This document shows positions 56,719 through 64,000 of a DNA stretch of 64,000 nucleotides, one piece after another. The notes under the pieces are model-generated. The model did not search any database. It was given only the letters and a program-made list of their open reading frames with translations, and was not told the DNA's origin. Location: NCBI GenBank assembly GCA_004335835.1, contig RWJK01001811.1:82829-146828 (forward strand), written 5' to 3'. Both the position numbers and the translations under genes were made by a program. The stretch's first letter is position 1. Each line of letters opens with the position of its first letter. This stretch comes from Scenedesmus sp. ARA3. Taxonomy: Eukaryota > Chlorophyta > Chlorophyceae > Sphaeropleales > Scenedesmaceae.

Positions 56719-59700
56719 ATGCAGCAGTGGCTGCCACTGCTGCTGGTGGCAGGCTTGTTGGGGTTGCCAGCGGTGAGCTTGGGCTTGACTGCTGCAGCAG
56801 CAGTGGCACAAGCAGCAGCAGTCGATGAGGCAGCAGGCTGCAGCGCCAGCTGTGCTCATGCTGATACTGTGCCTCAAGGCCAGAGGCATGCCCATGATGC
56901 AATGCTGATGCATGATTGCAATAAAGTCACCTGCTTGAGCAGCGCAGACCAACTGTAGCCGGATAATGAGAGGCACAGCTGGCTTGGCTCGGCTGCAACT
57001 GCAAACATTCTGCTGTGGATTCACATTGCCTGATTGTGGTCAGCAGCAGCTGCAATGCACTGCACTACCAGTTCACACAGTCAGCCGGCACCGCGATTCT
57101 ATATCTCTTGGATTTGCTGTCGGCCTGCCTAGCGCCAGGAAATGTTGTAACCAGCAGTGCCCTGTGTGCCTGCAGGCTGTGCATGGCGCGTGCTGCACCA
57201 TGGGCCAGCCCAAGTACCAGGGCAGCGCCATGACTGGCGTGTTCCCAGTGCCCACCTGCAGCGATGGACCCTGCAGCGGCACTGGGTTTGACTACCTGGC
57301 CATGGGCTCCAGTGTGAAGGAGTCGCCAGACCCAAGGGCGTGCTGCGTGTCTGCCGGATGGCCAGAGCCAGTGCTGACGTGAGTGCAAATGGCTGTGAGG
57401 CGCACACACACGCTCTATTGAGGAGAGGCAGGTGCAAAGCAGCGAGCGAAACCAGCAGCTGCTGCTGCTGTACCTGTGCGTCCCCACAGGCATGTGCACT
57501 GTGCGTCCCCAGCACCAGCACAGCTGCAAGAAGCAAGTGGCCGCATGTCACTGCTGCGACTCAAAGCAATTCATGTGATAACATGTAGAATAACTGCTGC
57601 AAGCACGACTGCTGCCGCCAACTGTCTCATCCAAGGCTTGTTCATGTGAGATAGGTGATGATATGAGACACAGCGCCTTGCTGCTGCACCCTGTCCTGCT
57701 TGACGTGCCTGCTGCTTTGGGACGCATCGCTGTTGCTGCTGCCGCGCAGCTTTTACTACAACCCTCAGCCGAATGATCCCCAAAAAACATACTGGTGGAC
57801 TGACAAGACTGCACTTGGTGGCCCATACCCGGGTACAGGGCAGACGTGTGACATCTCTCTGCCCAAGTACGTCTGCAAGATTGGCGGTCAGGAGATAGCA
57901 ACATGCCAGGTACGTCACTGCTTCAGGCTGGCACTGCTTGCCAGCAACTGCTGCTGTGCAAATGTGGGCGCTGGTCATGCCGTTGAAGGACATGCCCGTA
58001 CCGCAGCGTTGCAGAAAGTACACAGCAGCAAGTAAAGTGCATCAAAGACTACTGCTTGTTTGCAGCAGCTTCACGGCCTCCTGGCATTGCTCTGCAGGAC
58101 ACGGACTTGGCCAGTGGTGGGCAGGTGCCATTCAAGTGCCCTACTGGGACACTGTTCAACAACGAGTCTGTGTCCTCAACCCTTACTGCAGAGAAGTGCT
58201 GCTTGGTGAGTGGCTGGAGCTGCAGCTGCACAAAATGCTGAAGGGATGCCACTCTTGGCAACAGCAGGCATTATACAATGTCAGCATTGTGTGCCTGGTA
58301 TGGTGATCATGCAGCAGTGCAACGTTGACCTGCTGCCGCTGTCGTCCCCAGCACATACTTGACAGCATCTCACATACGCACGCAGCCACCTTGTGGCGGC
58401 TGTTACTGGCATGCCTGTTTTACTTTTGAATTTGATATGGTGTCTCCTCCCTGCTGCTTGCCTCCAGCCCACTTGCAGCGACATGGACTTGGTTACTGCT
58501 GAAGCACAACGCTGGTCCTGCCCTGCTGGAACTGCCTTCAACGATGCTAGCGCGCTAGCATCACCACCCAGCAATGAAGCATGCTGTAAGGTGAGAGGGA
58601 CACAGCAGACGCGTGCAGTTCAGCCACTTGGAAGCATGTTTGCAGAGCAGGCTGATATGCAGCCAGGAGCCAGTGGTTTTTGGTGCCTACAATACTGCTG
58701 GCTGCATCGCATGGGTAAGAAAGGACTGGTAAACGAATCTTGGTCAATCGCCAAGATCAACTCGACAGGTTTTGACCATGTGATTTCACTGCTGAGCTAT
58801 GACTGTGTTATCCAGGTCTTTTTGAGCTGCAAGGTCTCGGTGAGCTCAAGCGCTACTCTATATCCACAAGCCGATAGCATTGATCAATGTCGGATACCGC
58901 TCACCCGCAAGCTGAGTAAGCACAGCAGAAACTATCGTAAGTCCTGACGTTCAAACCAACGCAGCTCGCGATCGTCGATGGACAGTAGGTGCTTGAGCAA
59001 GCTGCCACATGTAATAAACACCGCTATGTTTTGCACATATAAAGACTTTATTGAAGCATCAAAGCGGAGCACAGACGTGGATGATCGCTGCTCTCACGGC
59101 AGTAGCAAAGTCTGCTGCTGCAGACAGGACGCTGCACGCACCTGCACAAACCGGAAGCTCCTATCCGCAGTGCTGAAACCACGTGCTTGCACGAGCTGCA
59201 AGCGAAATGCAACTTCCCTAGCCCTGACATGTGCACTGTCACCTGCTGCTGTCGCAACGCCGTCCCATCTGCTCGCAGTCCATTGCCCCCACTTGCGGAG
59301 ACACATTACCTGCAGACTCAGGCGCCCAGCCGTATCCGTGCCCTGCTGGCTCTACCCTCAAGCCAGACAGGGCCATGGCCACACCCCCAGGGGACGACAC
59401 CTGCTGCACTGTAAGCACTGGCAGAAGCTTAGTCCAAACAAGCAACCGGGCGGTGTGCTGTGGTTGTTGTATGCAGATGATTGCATCCTTGCGCACAGGC
59501 AATGCCCTCGTCTGCCGCCTCAAATGTGGCTCATTACTTGCCATTCGTTGCCTGGTCTTATCCATGTCAATAATCCGGCAGCATCTATGCATGTCAACAA
59601 CACGTGGGCTGTAAGAAGTGCGCAGCTTGCACCCGCCGCCTGGGGTCAAGTCAGGGATGTCTCAAAACAACTAGTTCCCTTGCTGCTGCCCTTGTTGCAG

Positions 59701-62700
59701 CCCATTGCCCCCACATGTGGCGACAACACCCCAGCCCAGCCAGGCAACCAGACTTATGGCTGCCCTCCTGGCAGTGTGGCAGATCCCACAATGTCCAGTG
59801 CAACCCCGCCATCAGATTCCACGTGCTGCTTGGTGAGCTTACGTACCATCATATCTTCTGCAGTGATGGTGCTGTGTTGGTTACCAGCATACTGTGCTGT
59901 CTTATGCCGCCTCCCCTGCATAGCTTGAGGTTGTGCCCCAGCTGGTGGCGCGCTGTGTAAGATTTAGCAGGCATCGTCCAGCAGGCGTTGTTTGTCTTGT
60001 TGTCAGGTGGCTGCTTGCTGACACACTACCCGATCTCCTTTTGCTTGCTGCCTTTTTCGGCCCTGCAGCCCACCTGCAGCAACGTTGACCTGAGCAGGCC
60101 CTCCCCCAACCCGTTCAGGTGTCCTGCAAGCCAGGAGCCATTGGCAATCAATGCGATGGCAACCAACCCGACTGTCAACCTCTGCTGCAAGGTGAGCCTG
60201 GGGCCTGCTTTCAACCACATCTTATTGCAAACTTGCTGGCAGCATGCTACACCTGCAGCAAGCCATTCCGCTTAATGCAGTGCTTGAAAGGACACAGCAA
60301 AATCTGCCCATTTGCAGCCATTCTTATGAACAAGCGAGGGTGCGGTGCCTTCGCTGACCTGCTGTCATGTGCTGTGCGGTGCTTGTGACGCTGCAGCCGG
60401 CACCGGCTCAGGCGCCGGCTACCTGTGCGGACACTTCCCCTGTCGAACCAGGCAACCAGTCGTTCCCCTGCCCTGCCGGCTACATGCCCAAGCCTGGCAG
60501 CGAGATGGCAGGGCCTCCAACTGACAGCGTGTGCTGTGTGGTAAGGCACCCCACTGCCGGGCTGCATATTCTGCTCACCTGCTTGTGTAACCCCAGGTAA
60601 ACCGCACACAAATCCCGCAGCACAAACATGCCACGTCAGGGTCTCAGCTGCATGCAAGTGGGTCAGTGCAGCTGTTTGAGTGCACTTTGTAGCTCCAATT
60701 GGCTTGTGAGGTGCCTGGTTGCCGAATGCCTTGCGGTTGCAGGCCAAGAGCGCCACCTGCGCTGACATTGATGTGATGGCTGATTTGGAGCAGCGCTTCG
60801 AGTGCTGCACTGGCTCTGTCTTCAATCCAAGCAGCGCAGCCATGGCACCATCACAGAAGAACTGCTGCCTGGTGAGTGATAGGATGCTCTTATGCCTGTG
60901 CCCACAGCATGAACAGAGCATACTCAAGTAGCCCGACCCAGCAAAGCACTTGAGAACGGGAAAACACAGAGCAAGGCAACTGCTACTGCACTAAACGGAG
61001 CAGTTCTATATAGTTGCTGAAAGCCTGTGTGCTACAGCTGCCTGTCTCTCAGCAACTCCCCTGTCCCTCTCCAACTCTGCTTTGCCGTGCTGCTTCTGCT
61101 GCTGTGCGCAGAACACCACATGCGCCGACATCGACCCATTGACGCCAGGCAACCAGGCACAGCCCTGCCCGCCTGGCGACTGGGTGGTCAACACCAACAT
61201 GTCCGACTACAGCCCTCCCTCGCCTCGCATCTGCTGCATGGTGGGCGCCGCTACTGCCGCTTACCACATCTGCACGAGCACGCCTTGCACATGCTGACAA
61301 ACTTATGGTTGCTTATGCTACGCGTGTGATGGAGAGCCTGGTTTTGCATGCAGTTCCAAAGGCTTGTGTCACTCACAGATGTCGAGCTGTTTGATAGCTT
61401 GAGACATCGCCAACAGCCAGTTGTGTCATATACGCTTGAAAACGTCAGCTTAACCAACCTATCTACGTGAATTGTCACAAAAGAAGAAAACAACGTCGCT
61501 TGTGTGCGCTTGCAGGACTTGTTGGTGTGGTCCAGCTGGTTTGCAAATCATGCATATCCGCTTGCTGCAACCTACTTCAGTGACCCTCGCACTCACGGCA
61601 TGTGTAGAAATCCATTCAGTTGATGGGCATGCTGCTCCTGCTCCTGCTGCCTGCAGCCCAAGTGGAGCTGTGCAGACACTGACCCCAACACTCCAGGCTG
61701 CCAGCCCTTCATCTGCCCCCCAGAGCTGGGATACCTCGTCAACCAGAACAATAGCTTTGCAGGAAACCCGTCTCTGGAAGTCTGTTGCGTGGTGAGCAAG
61801 CTCCCCAGGCTCCTGCGCCTTTCGATAACATTCACGCAGCGCACTGCAGCGTCAGGGTGTGCATAGTCAGCTGAATGCTGTTGCAGGCGCTGCACATTCA
61901 CGCAGCGCACTGCAGCCTCAGGGTGTGCATAGTCAGCTGATTGCTGTTGCAGGCTGGCTGGTACTTGCACCTATGCTGCAAGCTTGCACAACCACCGACT
62001 AACACATGCACTTGCATCATGACTGCAGAGGAAGACGTGTGCTGACTATGACCCGTTTAAGCCTGGCCAGCAACGAGTGTGGTGCCCACGCAACTCTACA
62101 TTTGACGCCAGCAAGGCGAACGAGGGACCTCCAAGTAGAGAGCTGTGAGTGTGCACACAGCACACCGCTTTGGCTTTGACTACTTGCTTGCACAAGGCAG
62201 CCATAATACAGCAGCCTATTTCTGCAATCAGCGCCAGCTGCCCAGTCTCTGCATTGCACTGCAGCATACACCATACGATTGTCCACACACCTACAGAAGG
62301 GCAGCGATGCACCATGTTGCCCACATTGATGTGGCTCTTCCCGTGCCTTGCCTGCAGCTGCTGCAAGCTCAACGTCGCTACATGTTCAGACACAGACATC
62401 AACCAAACTGGCAACCAGAGCCATATATGCCCTGCCGGTTCTGGCGCTAAGCCAGGCAGTGAGATGGCAACGCCCCCAAGCGACGCTGCTTGCTGCGTGG
62501 TAAGTTTGGCGGTGTGCACTCTCTACAGCAGCAGCATGCTGGCTGTATCAAGCAGGATGGTGATGAGGCAGCAAACACATTGATGCCTTCAAAGCAGCAG
62601 CGCTGCTTGTGAGCACAGCTGATTTACGCCCACCGAGTGCCGACATAAGAGGAAATGCCCAAACATTTCAAAGGCAACATGCTATATTTGTTACAGGCTT

Positions 62701-63989
62701 TGTCGCCTTCCACCTGTGGCGACACCAAGCCCACAGAGCCAGGGGTCTCGCCCTACACCTGCCCGCCAGGCTACAACCGCAAGCCAGACAGTGACATGGC
62801 TACACCACCCGGCAACGACACCTGCTGCGCTGTGAGTGCACGTAACTGCTTCAGCAGCAGCTATTGCAGCAGAACATGCACTACAGAGGGTGGACCATGT
62901 AAGCGCTTCAGCAAGCATTCAGAGCAGCGTGAATAGGCGTGGCGCTCAATCTCTCCCTGAGCCCTGTGGCTGAATGTCAACAGTAATATTGCGCAACTGA
63001 TGCAGCAAGCCGCGGCAAGGCTGTGCTTACCTGTATGTCGCTGCCCACATGATCCAGCATATCTACTTAGACACTTTGTGTGTTGCTATCTCAACTGCAG
63101 CCCATCGCCCCGCCTCCTCCCCCTCCAGCCACATGCGGTGACGTGAACACCACACTGGCTGGGGACCAGCCATGGGTCTGCCCAGCTGGCAGTGCAGTGG
63201 ACAGCACCAATGCGGACAGCAGCCCACCCACGGACTCCGAGTGCTGCGTGGTGCGTGAAGCCTGCTGTGGATCCTCACCGGTCAAAGTGACTAGGCTGCT
63301 CACGCACTCTCTACTCTGTGAAGTGTCGGGTTCTGCCTGCCTTGTGTGCTGAGCGCTGAGAATACATGTGAGAATGCCTCTGAAAAGCCTTTTTGAAGCA
63401 GCAAGCATGATCCAGTGCACTAGCACATGCTGCTGCAGCCAGCATGCTGTTGAGATGTCTCGTTTCTGGAGGTCCTTGCATGTTTTGCCGCTTATCACCA
63501 TGCCAAGTCAGCGTGCTTGCCACCAATCCTCTTTGCTAAATGATTTGCCCGCATGCCAAGTTGCTTCTCTCCCTTGTTGCAGGCCACCTGCAGCAACAGT
63601 GACCTGAGCAGGCCCGGCCCCAAGCCCTTCGCATGCCCTGCTGGGCAGGTGCTTGATGCTGCCAATGCCATGTACAGCCCCCCCGACGTGGACGCCTGCT
63701 GCTCCGTGAGTTGCTTAAAACACAGTTATGTTGCTGCCTCGCCAGCATTTAGTCCTGTTTACCCACTGATAAACAATGCTCAAGGAAAACATGCCTACCT
63801 GCTTCAGCTTCACACAGCATGCGTGCTTTCTACCTGCCTGCCTGCCTGCTCCTGCAGCCGGTGCCTGGCACCTGCGGTGACACCAACAGCAGCCAGCCTG
63901 GGCCGCAGCCGTACGTCTGCCCAGCCGGCAGTGCCGACGACCCAACCAGCGCCAGCAGTGCCGATGTTTCGGATGCCGAATGCTGCATG
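56719..63989 (+). CDS. secreted Cys-rich repeat protein, 3' partial
   Basis: Exons: 56719-56772, 57176-57378, 57750-57909, 58098-58205, 58468-58590, 59279-59410, 59701-59832, 60069-60191, 60397-60540, 60743-60871, 61112-61240, 61657-61791, 62029-62144, 62358-62499, 62697-62831, 63101-63250, 63583-63705, 63858-63989. All phases are compatible; 790 residues are seen, continuing past the window. Exon 1 is a signal peptide (MQQWLPLLLVAGLLGLPA). Exons 2-3 form a distinct Cys-containing N-terminal domain with CC pairs. From exon 4 on, nearly every exon encodes one repeat of 36-50 residues with pattern TC-x-D ... CPAG ... ATPP-x4-CC, that is four Cys in two probable disulfides; 15 repeats are visible. 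The family is not recognised. An extracellular or wall role is inferred from the signal peptide and Cys spacing. Between exons 5 and 6 another exon could have been missed. Confidence 0.85.
61829..61953. repeat. 60-bp tandem duplication in a repeat-gene intron
   Basis: Two copies (61829-61888, 61895-61953) begin CATTCACGCAGCGCACTGCA and each ends in GCTGTTGCAGG, which mimics a 3' splice site. They lie between exons 12 and 13. Confidence 0.9.
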
Positions 63990-64000
63990 GTGAGTGGCAG

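Noticed and set aside
1..64000. tRNA or rRNA genes
   Set aside because: No stretch with a recognisable T-arm/B-box combined with a cloverleaf, and no rRNA-like sequence, was noticed by eye. A tRNA scan would be decisive.

Overview
The window looks like nuclear DNA of a chlorophyte green alga of the Chlamydomonadales/Sphaeropleales kind. The grounds are intron-dense genes with GT..AG introns whose acceptors are very often CTGCAG, pervasive CAG/CTG triplet tracts, TGTAA poly(A) motifs, Ser-Pro-rich wall-protein-type linkers, SBP-domain transcription factors, and a gene that fuses an opsin to two-component and cyclase modules, an architecture known from green algae. The species cannot be fixed from the sequence. 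Gene models were built by hand from reading frame, splice-site phase and protein-family motifs.

Layout. (1) 1543-4733, minus: SBP-box transcription factor A, 4 exons. (2) 8496-9659, plus: small secreted Cys-containing protein, family not recognised. (3) 12877-19616, plus: secreted metzincin-type zinc metallopeptidase, 16 exons including a 7-nt microexon, with a Ser-Pro linker that contains an assembly gap. (4) 23630-26857, minus: LOG-type cytokinin-activating phosphoribohydrolase, 7 exons, complete at 219 codons. (5) 27850-44574, plus: an 18-exon, about 1771-residue opsin-histidine kinase-receiver-class III cyclase fusion. (6) 45783-47796, plus: SBP transcription factor B, a paralogue of A with the same intron positions. 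(7) 51675-54972, plus: FetB/ALS3-like (UPF0014) ABC-transporter membrane subunit, 6 exons, followed by four tandem TGTAA motifs. (8) 56719 to the window end, plus: secreted Cys-rich repeat protein in which nearly every exon encodes one 4-Cys repeat; it runs off the window.

Two things stand out. First, the opsin fusion keeps all its modules but has lost key residues: Gln replaces the primary proton-acceptor Asp, the kinase N-box Asn is Thr, and all four diagnostic cyclase positions (two metal Asp, transition-state Asn and Arg) are substituted. It reads as a light-receptor scaffold or pseudo-enzyme. Second, several genes carry decaying tandem duplications whose units start or end on an exon edge together with its splice site. 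This suggests a local process that repeatedly copies exon-intron junctions.

The long spacers (1-1542, 4734-8495, 9660-12876, 19617-23629, 47797-51674, 54973-56718) hold no gene I can support. They contain short repeats, palindromes and triplet tracts. No RNA gene, CRISPR array or intact mobile element was recognised.
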